From contig BRXU01000041.1 in NCBI GenBank assembly GCA_030267565.1, positions 496,001-560,000 of the forward strand: 64,000 nucleotides of DNA. The letters run 5' to 3'. Position numbers and translations under genes: made by a program. Below, one piece after another: positions 10,164 through 64,000 of the stretch. Within the stretch, counting starts at the first letter, position 1; every line of letters starts with the position of its first letter. The DNA is from Pleodorina starrii (taxonomy: Eukaryota > Chlorophyta > Chlorophyceae > Chlamydomonadales > Volvocaceae). Below the pieces are notes generated by a model. It was given only the letters and a program-made list of their open reading frames with translations, ran no database searches and was not told the DNA's origin.

Positions 10164-13100
10164 TCACCCGCACACAAACTTGCGCGCAAAGATCAGATAG
10201 CCCGTGTGCCCCCGCGCCTCCAGGGACGGACGACAGCTCACGATCCGCATCCGTTCCGCCGGCAGCCCCGCCCCAACCCGCCGCGCCTGCCACTTCTCCT
10301 CCTCCGGCTGCTGCTGCTGCCGCTCCTCTTGCTGCGGTGCGCGCGATGGCCGCGACTCCGCCTTCCCAGCCTCCGCCTCCGCTGCCCCCTCACCCGACGC
10401 ACCCGCGTCTCCTCCAGCCCCTCCTGCTACCGCGTCCTCCCCGCCCCTCCCCTCAGCCTCAGCCGATGCCGGCCCCGCGCCCGCCTCGCCCGCCTCCGCT
10501 GGCGCAGCGTCAGCGCCTGCGCCCGCCTCAGCCGGCTGCGGCGCCTCCTCGACCGAGCCCGCCGCCGCCGCCGCAGCAGCAGCGGCCTCCCCCTCCGGCT
10601 TTGCGTCCGCGGGGGTGTCGGTCCTGCGGCGCTTGGCCATGGGCCCCTCCGCGAGCTGCAGACTGACGGCCAGGTGCTCACGAGCTACCTGCATGGGCGT
10701 CCAGAAGCGGACAGCAGCGCAACAAGCGAAAAGCAGCGCTCAATACTACAGCACTACAGTACTCAATACTACAGTACTACAGCACTACAGTACTCAGTAC
10801 TACGGTACTCAGTACTACAGTACTCAGTACTACGGTACTCAGTACCAAGTACTCAAAAGATTTACGGTACGTTATTCGCCAGTTGCAGGACATGCGTTGC
10901 CAGCCCAGCCGCCAGCCCCCTCCCCACCCGCCTTCAGACTCTCTCCTCCCCCCACTTACCAACCCCTCCCTCCCCCGTGGCTTTCCCTCCCTCCCATCCC
11001 TCCCCCTCGCCTCCCTCTCCTCGCTTCCTTCCCATCGCCTAGCCGCCCCCACCCACCTCGTACTCCCTCAGCAGGCACTCGTATGTGATCACATCAGTGA
11101 ATCCCGCCGCGGACAGTGCCTCGGCGGTCCGCTGCACCTGCTCTATGCAGGGGCTGAAGGAGCAGAAGCGGCCGTTGGGTCGGAGGCAGGCGGCGGCCGA
11201 GGGCACCACCTTGTGGGGGGCGGGCAGGTCCAGGAACACGCCATCAGCGGCGCCCTGCGACCGGGGGCCAGACAGACCAGGGGAGAGCAAGGGGCGAGGA
11301 CAGGGAACAAGGGGAGGCGGGGAGGCGGGGGGTTATCCAAGTATAAGACACATACACACACAGGTCGCAGATGCGCGCAACGTAGGGTTCCCACCCCTGC
11401 TTCCCCAAAGGAGGCGCGTGTCGGTGTGTCGGTGGCGGCACAGAGGTGGTGTCCGAAAGTGCGCCCCAACCCAACGAGCGACCTGAGGCGGTAGGTACCT
11501 GCAGCACACCCCCACCCCCACCCCCACACAGAGGTCGCAGATGCGCGCAACGTGGGGCTCATATCCCTGCCTCCGGTTCCTTCGCTGCGGTATCTTCCTT
11601 CTTATCCCTTGCTCAGTTGCTCTCTCGAGCAAGCCATGTGCATGGCCATCGCCGTGGAACCACACCTCCTGCCAGCCTCCCCTTTCTTCCTTCCCCCTGC
11701 CAGCCTTCCCCGCATCCATTCTTCCAGCCCTCCACAGGCCCTGCCCCCCCCCTTGTTACCCTACGTGCAGCGTGTCCCTACGTGGACTATAGTGTGTCCC
11801 CCCCTGTCGCCCTTACGTGGAGCGTGTCCGGGAAGCCCAGCTCCTCAATGTTGCGCTGCGTCACCGTCACCAGCCCAGACAGCCCGTGCTGCTTGAACTC
11901 GGCGGCCGCATCCTCTGCGGAAAGTGAGACCGTGGGTGAGGCCGTGGGGGCTGTATCAAGTGCAATGCAGGGTTGGAGGTGATGCTGGGGTTGCAGCCCA
12001 CCAGGCGGCCGGATGACCAAAGCAAACCATCAAGCCCAACCCAGATGACCCAAGCAAACCATCAGTCCCCGACCAACATGTCGGGGCTCGGGGGCGGGGG
12101 GCAGCGCAGGGAGCCATTTCCAGTGGCAGCAAGCCGAGCCCCGCCGGGTTGGACCAGAGCTCGACTCTGAACGGGGACGCACGCCACGCACACGGCCAGC
12201 GATGGGGAAGACCGGAAGAGCGCCTTCGGCAGATAGGATCCTCATGCACGTATCTACCTTCCTTCCCCACTATCCCCTTCGAAGTGCCTGAGAGTTAGGG
12301 CACTGAATTTGTGACCTGCGCTGCGCAGCTCCCCTCCGGCCTGGCATCCCCCTGGCGCCCGCTCTCCCACCCACCCGCCCCGATCCGCTTCGCTTGCCTC
12401 CAACCGCCACCCACCCGCTCTCCCCGCGTGGAACTCAAACGTGTGCACGTGGCCCGTGGGCGCCACGGCGCGCACCAGCGAGTGCGTCAGACTGCCGCTG
12501 CCCGTGCCGCTCTCCAACACAACGCTGCCTGTCGTCGCCAATGAGGGGGAGAGGGCAGAAGCGGGGGCGGTAAAGCAGGCAGCAAGCGTTGAATCGAGCT
12601 GTTGAATCGAGCTGCTGAATCGAGCTTGTAACTGCAACATTGGCGCCAGGAGCCGTTCGGACGCCAGGTGCCGTTCGGACGCCAGGTGCCGTTCGGACGC
12701 CAGGTGTCGTGCGCGCAGCTCCCGCTTGGGTGCGCTCTTGGGCCGCGCTTCGCCACGACCCACACTCCGACCCGTCCCTGTTCCCAACTCACTGACGCGC
12801 TCGGTCTCCCCGGGCCACACATGCGGCCCCGGCCTGCCGCGTCTGCCCGGTCTGAACCCCGCAGCCCCCCCGCCCCACTGGCCCGACGGGCAGTGCCGCC
12901 CATCCATCCATCCATCCAGCCATCAGGCCACCCACCGGGCTGCAGGTCCAGGTGCATTACCACCATCGAGATATCCGCCAGGTAGAGAATCTGGGTCCTG
13001 GGGGGGAGGTGGACGGCATGCGCGGCAGGGTAGGAGGCCGGCCGGCACACAAAGGCGTATTTCGGGTTGGAGCTACGTGGGCCTCTTAGGGGGAGAAGCC

Positions 13101-13898
13101 TTGTAATGAGGCGACCGGGAACAGGGCAGGCGTATAATGAATGGAGGCCATGTGTGCGAGCGGCACCGCAGCACTGTCCGTTGACGTTCTTAGCGCAGCA
13201 GCAGGTGGCAGCAGGTGGCGAGAGGTTATACTTTACAAAGTGCGCAATGCAGGCGCTGTAGACTGAGCGCTGTGAGCTGCGTACGGCAGCCGGGGTGTCG
13301 TACCTGTGGCGCAGCACCTGCGTCCACAGCTCCGGTGTGGGCCGCAGCAGCAGGACCCATCCGTTGGCGCCCTTGTTGGAAGTCACCTTGCAGCCAAACG
13401 GCTTGCCGATCCAGGACTGTGGAAGCGGGTTCAACACAATGGGGGATAAATACAAACGAGGCGAGGGTTACGAAGAGGCGTAGGGGAAGGGCATGCGCCC
13501 CTCGGTGAGGCGACTCCGATCCCGGCACGATGGTGCAGGAGGGGGGGACTTGAGCTAGGCAACGCCGCCAAAACGGCCGCTCTCCATGCACAGAGATATG
13601 ATGCCATACTCAAACCATTGTACCGTTACCCAGAATCATGAGCATTTTCAGCATGACACGCGCGGCGACGGACCAACTTCATGCCGGAAACCCGTAGGCG
13701 GCGGCCGCCGCTCGAGACCCGACCAACCTCATGCTTAAAGATACCGAAGCGGTTCTCAAAGCGACCCTTCGCGGTGACGTACACAGCCTTCATCGAATCC
13801 ATGCCTTCATACACGATGACACAATCGCCCTCCTTGATAACGGAGGACGATGTAGTTAGGCCATTCCCCGGATTTGTTGCACAAGCCAGGAAATTCAT
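10164..13898 (-). CDS. tRNA (adenine(58)-N1)-methyltransferase catalytic subunit TRM61, 426 aa, 7 exons
   Basis: Minus-strand exons in order: 13898-13728, 13416-13304, 12997-12936, 12528-12415, 11914-11817, 11254-11057, 10688-10164; all in frame (1,281 nt with stop). The family transfers a methyl group from S-adenosylmethionine to N1 of A58 in tRNA as a nuclear complex with TRM6. Visible landmarks are IKEGD near the N-terminus, GKPFG then RPTPELWT (exon 2), TQILY and a hydrophobic run (exon 3), the SAM-binding ESGTGSGS (121-128), HTFEFH (144-149), FLDLPAP with Asp195 as counterpart of the catalytic Asp, CSFSPCIEQVQRT (exon 6) and the terminal GHTGYL. The ATG at 13898 is the only in-frame ATG ahead of the conserved core. 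Odd: an Ala/Glu/Pro-rich insert of about 110 residues (about 275-385) behind a basic KRRR (271-274) separates the last Rossmann elements from the conserved C-terminus, making it longer than the roughly 290-residue human protein. Confidence 0.92.
10740..10855. repeat. Palindrome-rich tandem repeat (AGTACT / CAGTACTACAGTACT) in TRM61 intron 6
   Basis: Repeated AGTACT, CAGTACTA and GGTACTCAGTAC words over about 115 nt. Each unit is self-complementary, so the tract can fold on either strand. Confidence 0.75.
11352..11402. repeat. Direct repeat, copy 1, TRM61 intron 5
   Basis: Contains GGTCGCAGATGCGCGCAACG followed by TAGGGTTCCCACCCCTGC. Second copy about 170 nt downstream. Confidence 0.65.
11523..11573. 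repeat. Direct repeat, copy 2, TRM61 intron 5
   Basis: Same GGTCGCAGATGCGCGCAACG block, then TGGGGCTCATATCCCTGC. Directly followed by a family A fragment. Confidence 0.65.
11571..11609 (-). repeat. Family A fragment in TRM61 intron 5 (sense to that gene)
   Basis: Plus-strand reading is CCTTCGCTGCGGTATCTTCC. On the minus strand it is in sense orientation about 207 nt after the donor. Confidence 0.6.
12012..12066. repeat. Tandem duplication of about 28 nt in TRM61 intron 4
   Basis: GATGACC-AAGCAAACCATCA occurs twice in a row with minor changes. Confidence 0.7.
12588..12710. repeat. Two adjacent tandem repeats in TRM61 intron 3
   Basis: Three units of about 15 nt around GTTGAATCGAGCT (12588-12627), then four units of 18 nt around GTTCGGACGCCAGGTGCC (12645-12710). 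Confidence 0.8.
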
Positions 13899-14257
13899 TT
13901 TGGCGATCAACCGATCAATGTAACCGAGAACACAGGTCAATGGGGCTTGGGTCCACTACAACGACAAGCTGCGAAATTCAAGGCTCGCAGGGTCGTTCGA
14001 GTAAGGTTGAGAGGATACAGCGGGAAAAGAAGGTAACACAGCTGCGTTCAAGCGCAGCATGTAAATTTGTACGGCTGCCGCACTTAGACTAAGGCGGGGT
14101 CTCCCTTTCAGCCTGCAATTCAATAGCAGCGATGATGTCTTCTATATATCGTGATATGTAGATCAACCATAACTTTCAATGCGTTCGTTCGGGAAGTTGG
14201 ACTATGTTGTGCACTCATGTGACAATGTTAGAAAGCATTAACGCTTGAAACAACAAT
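13899..14257. promoter_or_regulatory. Divergent intergenic region between TRM61 and dynein start codons
   Basis: Only 359 bp separate the minus-strand ATG of TRM61 and the plus-strand ATG proposed for the dynein gene, so both 5' UTRs and promoters must fit here. The stretch is clearly less GC-rich than the genes beside it. A TATATAT run at 14143-14149 sits about 110 bp before the dynein ATG and could serve as a TATA-like element. Shared control is inference; no factor-binding site was recognised. Confidence 0.45.
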
Positions 14258-58053
<43,796 letters not shown>

Positions 58054-59277
58054 GGAGTGGGGGGGGGGCTCCACATCTGATAGAGTTTGGGAGGGGGATA
58101 TCCAGGGGGGGTTGGCTCGTAACAAGGGGGCAGGGGTGGGGGTTCCGCTGGCGCGGCTGGACGCTGCTGCGGCTCCTGTTTTGCTGTGTGGGTCTGTTGG
58201 GGCGGGGGGTCGCTGCCGCGACGCTTCGAAGACGGGGAGCCGCCGCCGCCGCTGCAGCCGCGGAGGGCTGCTCGCAAGGGCGCCGCTGGCAGGGAGGGGG
58301 AGAGAGGGCGAGAGACAGCATCGCCCGCCCGGGCGTTGCGTCGGGTGGCCTTTCACAGCCGCCGGTTATTGTTTCGCGTCAGGACAGCAGTTGCGGACGA
58401 CAGCGAACGCGAATGACACAGGAGGATGCTGCAGGCTGCCTGGAGACCAGGTCGGGGATGAAAGTTGGGGATGCGATGTGGACTTTTACATCACGGGCGC
58501 ATCGAGGCGGTTTTGATGTGGTTGGGAAGCTTCCTGCTAGTGTAGGAGAGGCAGCAGCCCCGACCTCTGTGTGTCCCAACCGCGAGCGAACCTCCTCGCC
58601 CACCAGATCAGAGCATCAGACCCGACCTGACCTGACCTGACCTGACCGTACCTGACTTGACGCGCCCCGCTCCCAACTTCACCGACCGACCAACGGACCG
58701 ACCAGCCCCGTATGCCGAGCTGTCTATTCGGGGCTCGGGGGCCCTCTTTTCCCTCCCGCAGCGGCGTTTGAGGGGTCGGTGGGGCCGTTGTGCGGATGCC
58801 GGATGGCTAGCAGGGACTGGTGGTGGTAGCTACAGGTAGCTACTGGCGGGGGGGGGGGACCGCTGCTGCAAGTGACTAATACTGGGCTGGAAGTGTTGGG
58901 GATCGGGGCGTGGCAAGGTGGCGTAGTGGCATGGTGGTGGGAGGGGCGCGCGCGTGTGTCGGTCCTGGGGGAGAGGGAAAGGGGGGAGGCAGCGGCCACC
59001 CGGCAGGGGCCAACTCCCCACTGCCGGCCCATCGACGGTACCGTATCAAGGATGTGACCGATGGGTTCTTGTATGTGTGATGACCGGTGGGGCATCGGTG
59101 GGGGGCACCACCCGCCTGCGGCGCTGTGTCGACGCAGCAGCGCCGATCACTGCGACGCACGCTGCGCTGTGGGTGCTGCCGCTTTGCAGCACTCGGCCGC
59201 ACCCTCCTGGGCCGCACCCTCCTGAGCCGTGTTCGCAAACCCGCCTGCGCGGTATGGCGGTCTCAGGTTAGTCGAGG

Positions 59278-59310
59278 TTGTTTGTTTGTTTGTTTGTTTG
59301 TTTGTTTTTG
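59278..59310. repeat. (TTTG)n microsatellite, intergenic
   Basis: About eight TTTG units downstream of the dynein gene. Confidence 0.85.
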
Positions 59311-59597
59311 CGGCTGGCTTCTGACTGCGTTGCGGGCAGCGGCGCCCGAGCCGTCCCGACTAAGGACGAGGGGGGTTGGGGCAGGAATTGGTCCCGACAA
59401 GTGGCCCGACGATCGGGGCCCATATTCTGGTGAGGGACACACTTCAGACCGCGATACGTTCTACCCGCGACTGAACTGGACTATCTAGGATTGGCGGGCG
59501 AGGGGGTTTGCGGTCAAGCTCCGCCGGATGTGGGGTCTGGCCGTCTGGGGGACTGGCGTATTGCAACGTACGTCAGTGCGGCCCCCAAGAATGCATG

Positions 59598-59602
59598 TGT
59601 AA
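59598..59602 (+). terminator. Candidate polyadenylation signal (TGTAA) for the dynein gene
   Basis: First TGTAA found downstream of the dynein stop, about 1.5 kb away. It fits the chlamydomonad polyadenylation signal, but the distance makes the assignment tentative; a variant signal closer to the stop is possible. Confidence 0.3.
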
Positions 59603-60265
59603 GGTTGTGGCTCGTGCAGGCAATGAAAGCCCCCTTTTGCTAAATATGCAAAAGAGGAAAGGCATCGTTGATAGCGCAATCATGACGGCTCAAGCCGGCA
59701 GCGGAAGCCGGAGAAAAAGTCAGAGGTTGCAGTGGTTGGCCCAGGGGAACAAAACTCGGCTTCAGTACAACAAAACCCTCCTCAATTACACAAGACCAAG
59801 CGCAATCCATATCCTGCATGGACCAGCCCCGTCATACAATTCGCTTATAACCCCCTCCATGATGCGTTGGCGTTAGATAGGTGGGATCCCGCCGTGGATC
59901 ATTTGGCAGGACCCTTGGTCCGGCTGCGACGCAGGGTGCCGTCCATGAGGATGTGGTAGATCGGTCAGCACCAAACGGTTTCACCGTACCTACTTTGGGT
60001 ATGTGGGCATTTCCAGACTGAAAAACTGCTGAGGTGTCGGAGCTGCAGTACAACTGCCCGAAGCACGGCGTTACACGCGCATGCAGACACCACGTCTCGG
60101 TGATTGGATGACCCTGTTCTCTTATTGCTCTTATTCAGTATTAAAGATTGATCATTAAATTCAACTGCCTTTGCCGACGTCTGGACTTCTGAGTTGCCTT
60201 GGTTCATTCTGGGCCTATCTTGACTTACTTTGCTTGCTGCGATCACATGAACGTTTGACGGCATA

Positions 60266-63200
60266 ATGTCTCGCTCAAGGCACTTCATAGTTCTGTGCGC
60301 TCTGTTGTGGCCCCTCCAAATCAACCGTCAAGTTGCAGCGTTGGAAGGTGACAGCTGGCTCGTAAGTGGAGCATGGTCAGGCCTAGCATCGCCTCTTACA
60401 TCTTCCGTGCCATCACCCGCAGACGCCGCGGAGGAGCAGCTCATTGGCTGGAAGGGTGAAACCTATAATGCCCCGCAGGTAAGGGGACATCGTGATGAAC
60501 TGACAGAAGCCCTTCAGCGGTGGGGGACGGAGGTACCGGGGGTATCCTAGAAACTTACCTGCCACGAAATTTACTCGGGAACACAACACATCCCAGGGAA
60601 GAGTCCTCCCTCCCCCTCCCCTCCCCCTCGTTCAGAAAGCTGCCACCAGCCCCGACACGACCGGCCCATGGATCGAGACGGTGTCCTGGATGCCCCGGGC
60701 CTTCATCTACCACCAGTTCCTGACACCCGAGGAATGCGACCACCTGATTGCGCTCGCCACGCCAAAGGTAAAGACATCCCAACCCCGTGAACAGCGACGC
60801 CCCCAACCCACCTCCAACCCTTCTCCCCCTCCGCTTTCCAACCCCCAACCCACCCCGCCCCACCCCAGTATCAGTTTCGCATGGCACTCGTCCAAGCCTC
60901 CCCCCTTCCCGGGTGGCCCTGACACTCGCCTGGGTCCAGGCCCGTACGGGCCTGGGGCGTGGGGCCCCCGACGTGTCCGCCACTGCAGCAGTGGCAGCAT
61001 CAGCAGCAGGCCAGCAGCCGCCCATGGGCTCCCCCTGCTGGCTCCTTCCCCCTCGCCTCCCCTCGTCCGCAGTGACTCATTTTTTTATATAAAGGAGCAT
61101 ATCACTCCCTGACCCCCCCTCGCGCAGCTCCCCCGGGTTGTGACTGCCACCAATGCCAGGCCGGCTTGCCCGCGCCCCCTCCCGTCCGCCGCCGGCTTAG
61201 CGCCCCGTCCCAGCCCCCGGCCCCCCGCCCCCGCCTGCCCCCCCGCAGCTGGAGCGCAGTATGGTGGTGGGTGAGAAGAGCGACCTGATTGACGACATCC
61301 GAACCAGCTTCTCGGCTAGCATACGGTGAGGGGCTGGTGGGGGGGCGGCTGGCTGAGGGGGGGGTGGGGAGGTGGGAGCTGGCGAAGGGGGAGGGGTTTG
61401 GAGTACAAGAAGAGAAAGGAAGAGAGAGAGAGAGACGGGGGGGGGGGGAGGGGGGAGAGAGAGGGAGGGAGGAGGAGGAGCTGAGTTGGAGCTCGGAGGG
61501 CCCCCGGCGACAGCTGTGGATCACGAAGTGGGTGTTGGAACCAACCGGCTGAGCAGCTGCAGGTGCTGCGGGTGCTGCGGGAACCGGGTCGGGTTAAGTT
61601 GAGGCTCCCGACCAGGTGGCCACCTGTGGGGGGTGGGGGTAAGAAAACGATACCGCAGCGGACGAGGGACGAAGGCGGCCCAGAACCCTGGCAGGGGTAC
61701 GTGGAGGAGAGAGCGGAAGGGCGTACTCGCCTGTGTTGACACGACGTGTGCATGACTCGACAGCGGCGCTTTCAAGTACGGCGCACAAAACGTCGGTCGC
61801 TTGCGCGGCTTGCCCCGCGTCCCGCCAAGCCGTCACATTGTTCCCGTTCCTGCGCCCCCGCCCCCGCCCCCGCCCCCGGCCCCCCATCCCAACCCATGTC
61901 GCGGATCTCCCCACGGGGGTCCACTGCCCAACCAACCCCCCTCATTGCCTAACCCCCCCGGACCCTGTCCCGGCCCCGGCCCCCCGGTGCAGCTACGGAG
62001 AGACCAAGATAGTGGCGGAGGTTGAGGAGCGGATAGCCCGTTGGACGGTGAGTGGGAAGACCCACCACCACCACCACCACCACCACCCGGCCGGCTGGCT
62101 GACCGACTGACTGACTGACTGACTGACTCGGCGGGAAAAGAGAAAAACAGTCCGAAGCGGCAGAGGGAGGAGTGGCTCGGAGGTGCTCGGGGGTGCCTGG
62201 CTAGGCCATGCAGGCAGCAGATGGCATCAGGTGCCTAGCACCCCTTTGCTTAAGCCTCAGCTTCGAAGCCACAGTTCGTTCGGCAGCTGCTCGACTGCCG
62301 AGCAGCTCCCGAATGAACTGCGGCATCCACGTCCACATCCCGGGGTCCACCAAAAGCGCCACTTGGCGGCCAAGGCACTGCGCTCTCTCTCTCTCTCTCG
62401 CTCTCTCTCTCGCTCGCTCGGTGGGGGTACCTCTGTGTAGCTGGGATGCGCAGAGGCGCGGGGCGGTTGTGTTTGCGGGCCCGAGGGCCCCGAGAAGGTC
62501 GGGGGGGGGGCGGGTAGGCGCCAAAAGTCCCTCCGGGCCCTCTTGGGGGCCCTTTCCTGGAGTGCGGTGTACCTCCCGATGCCTCCTCCTCGCTTGGATC
62601 CCCGGCCCCCCGTGTCAGTGCGAACTACACCCTTGCCGCTCCCCCTACTGGGTCCTCGCTCGCTGGCCTACCCTACATCCCTCCCGCTGCAGATGCCCCT
62701 TTTCATTTCCCGTTCCCTACCCGTGATGTGACCCGCATGCACATGCACGTCCACTCCCCAGATGCACATCCACATCCGCATGCACGTCCACGTGCACGTC
62801 CACCGGCCTAACCACCCCCTCTTCCCTCGTTTCACTCAACCCCCTCCCTCAAAAACAACTACTGGCACTGCTGACTCGGTCCTGTTGTGGGTCCGGCCCC
62901 CGCTGGTTCCCCTGTGTGGGTTGCAGCACCTGCCCAGATCGCACCAGGAGCCCATGGAGGTGTGTGGGGGGGGCGTTGTGGGTCTCCGGGCGGGGTGTCG
63001 GCGGGGTGAGGGCTGGGATGGGAGGAGGCCACTGGGGCAGCTCGGGGGGTTTGTGAGTGTGGAAGGGCGCCCGTGTGTCCCCTCCTGGAAGAGTGAGGAG
63101 TGAGGAGTGAGGAAGGGACGTCGCCGCAGCCGCTTCGGGGGTCCCGTGTTTGCCGCCAGCCCTCTCACCAGCACCTTACCCACCCACGCACCCCATCCAC

Positions 63201-63764
63201 GTTCCGTTCCGCGGCGCCTCCACTGCCCACTCGGTCCCGCTTCGATTGACGTCCACAGGTGCTCCGGTACGTCAACGGTCAGAAGTACGATGCCCAGTAA
63301 GTACGGCAGGCCAGCCGGCCGCCAGTTCGCCGCCCCATTCAGCAGCGCGCGTGCACGCATTCCCGAGTATGGCTGTGTGACTGTGTACGGTGCTACTCCG
63401 GTTTGCCCCCGAAAGTGTGTTGCTGTGTGTGTGTGTACGTTTACCAACCGGGTGTCAGTTGTCAACCCATGGGTCCCCATCAGCCATCAGCGGCTCTTCA
63501 GCTCTTCAGCTCCGCCACTGAAGCCTACACACCCGCTCAACCCCTCTCCCCGCCCTCTTGGCCCCCGCCCCCGCTTGCTGCAACCCTTCAAACCCCGCTC
63601 CACTTCCATCGGGTCTCTCTGATTCTATTCACTGACGCCCTCCCCCACCCCCACCCCCCACCCAACTCGCCAAATCCTGCGCAGTTGGGACTGGTTTGAT
63701 GAGCATGAGGTGTCGCGGGCGGGGGGCAGCAACCGAATGGCCACGGTGCTCATGTACCTATCAG
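60266..63764 (+). CDS. Prolyl 4-hydroxylase, secreted, 5' part (209 codons in 7 exons; continues past the window)
   Basis: Exons: 60266-60478, 60636-60767, 61249-61325, 61993-62047, 62927-62959, 63259-63296, 63685-63764; all junctions keep frame and the last ends in phase 1. The ATG at 60266 starts a hydrophobic signal-peptide-like N-terminus. Family blocks follow: ETVSWMPRAFIYHQFLTPEE, CDHLIALA, RTSFSASI, VAEVEERIARWTHLP, VLRYVNGQKYDAHWDWFDE and NRMATVLMYLS. His183 and Asp185 form the HxD iron-binding pair, made by joining exons 6 and 7. The enzyme uses Fe(II), oxygen and 2-oxoglutarate to hydroxylate proline in the secretory pathway; in algae and plants the usual targets are hydroxyproline-rich wall and matrix glycoproteins. 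The distal His and the 2-oxoglutarate-binding Lys lie beyond 64000. No further exon is seen in 63765-64000. Confidence 0.92.
61639..61695 (+). repeat. Family A repeat, sense, prolyl 4-hydroxylase intron 3
   Basis: GTAAGAAAACGATACCGCAG, then a diverged core and CCCAGAACCC. It lies mid-intron. Confidence 0.65.
62100..62129. repeat. (GACT)n microsatellite, prolyl 4-hydroxylase intron 4
   Basis: About seven GACT units shortly after the donor. Confidence 0.85.
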
Positions 63765-64000
63765 GTGGGCAGAGGGGAGGGGGTAGGGAAGGGGGTAGGG
63801 AAGGGGGTGGGGGAGGGGGTGGGACATACCGGTAACGAGTGAAACGCAGAATGGCAGGTCCTGTCAGGACTGCCAGCGTGCGGGTGGGACAAGATGCGAC
63901 GGGAGGGGGGAAAGAAAAAAGATGCGGGGTACATCTGACTTTTGACTATGTTTCCAATATCCGCGTTCCACGACTTCCCGGGAAACATTTGCTGCCCAGC

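Larger units (their letters stand above)
58054..60265. other. Intergenic: dynein 3' UTR and upstream region of the prolyl 4-hydroxylase gene
   Basis: No exon series or family match is seen. Simple repeats lie at 58621-58662 (CTGAC units) and 59278-59310 (TTTG units). From about 59,560 to 60,260 the GC content drops, as is common just upstream of genes here. No clear TATA element was found for the downstream gene. Confidence 0.5.

Noticed and set aside
9939..11042. 367-residue plus-strand open frame
   Set aside because: Antisense shadow of TRM61 exon 7 plus intron 6; the minus strand carries clear family motifs.
59508..59876. 122-residue open frame between the dynein and prolyl 4-hydroxylase genes
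   Set aside because: No family match or splice context; the region is lower in GC and behaves as UTR or promoter.

Overview
This is nuclear DNA of a green alga, most likely a chlamydomonad (Volvocales). The evidence is very GC-rich sequence, genes cut into many short exons by GT-AG introns, abundant CA/GT and G/C-run microsatellites, Ala/Gly/Pro-rich low-complexity inserts inside otherwise conserved proteins, and a flagellar (axonemal) dynein gene beside extracellular-matrix type enzymes. The exact species cannot be named from this window.

Layout. 1-1736: no gene recognised; probably contains the 3' UTR of the first gene. 1737-8760 (-): an 11-exon gene for a 747-residue membrane-anchored CotH-type atypical kinase. 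8761-10163: intergenic. 10164-13898 (-): a 7-exon gene for the 426-residue catalytic subunit of tRNA m1A58 methyltransferase (TRM61). 13899-14257: a 359-bp gap between two divergent start codons, probably a shared promoter. 14258-58053 (+): one axonemal dynein heavy chain of the DNAH3/DNAH7/DNAH12 (single-headed inner-arm) class. I rebuilt it as 75 exons; every exon junction keeps frame and the total is 13,032 nt (4,343 residues plus stop). 58054-60265: 3' UTR and intergenic. 60266 to the window end (+): the first seven exons of a secreted prolyl 4-hydroxylase, cut off by the end of the window.

The four genes do not form a pathway. Dynein acts in the flagellar axoneme, TRM61 in the nucleus, and the CotH-type kinase and prolyl 4-hydroxylase in the secretory route, where the latter modifies wall or matrix proteins. 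Only the TRM61/dynein pair shows an arrangement (head to head) that suggests shared regulation.

The most unusual signal lies in the introns. Two short dispersed repeat families (A, 23 copies seen; B, 10 copies seen) occur in introns of all four genes, and I saw no clear copy in an exon or between genes. Their orientation follows the splice sites: one orientation clusters just after donors and the reverse complement just before acceptors. Intron 25 of the dynein gene carries both. This is what introner-like elements with inverted terminal repeats, or a selected intron-bridging RNA hairpin, would look like. The dynein gene also has three GC-AG introns. All exon calls were made by eye from splice consensus, reading-frame continuity and recalled family conservation; no alignment or RNA evidence was available.
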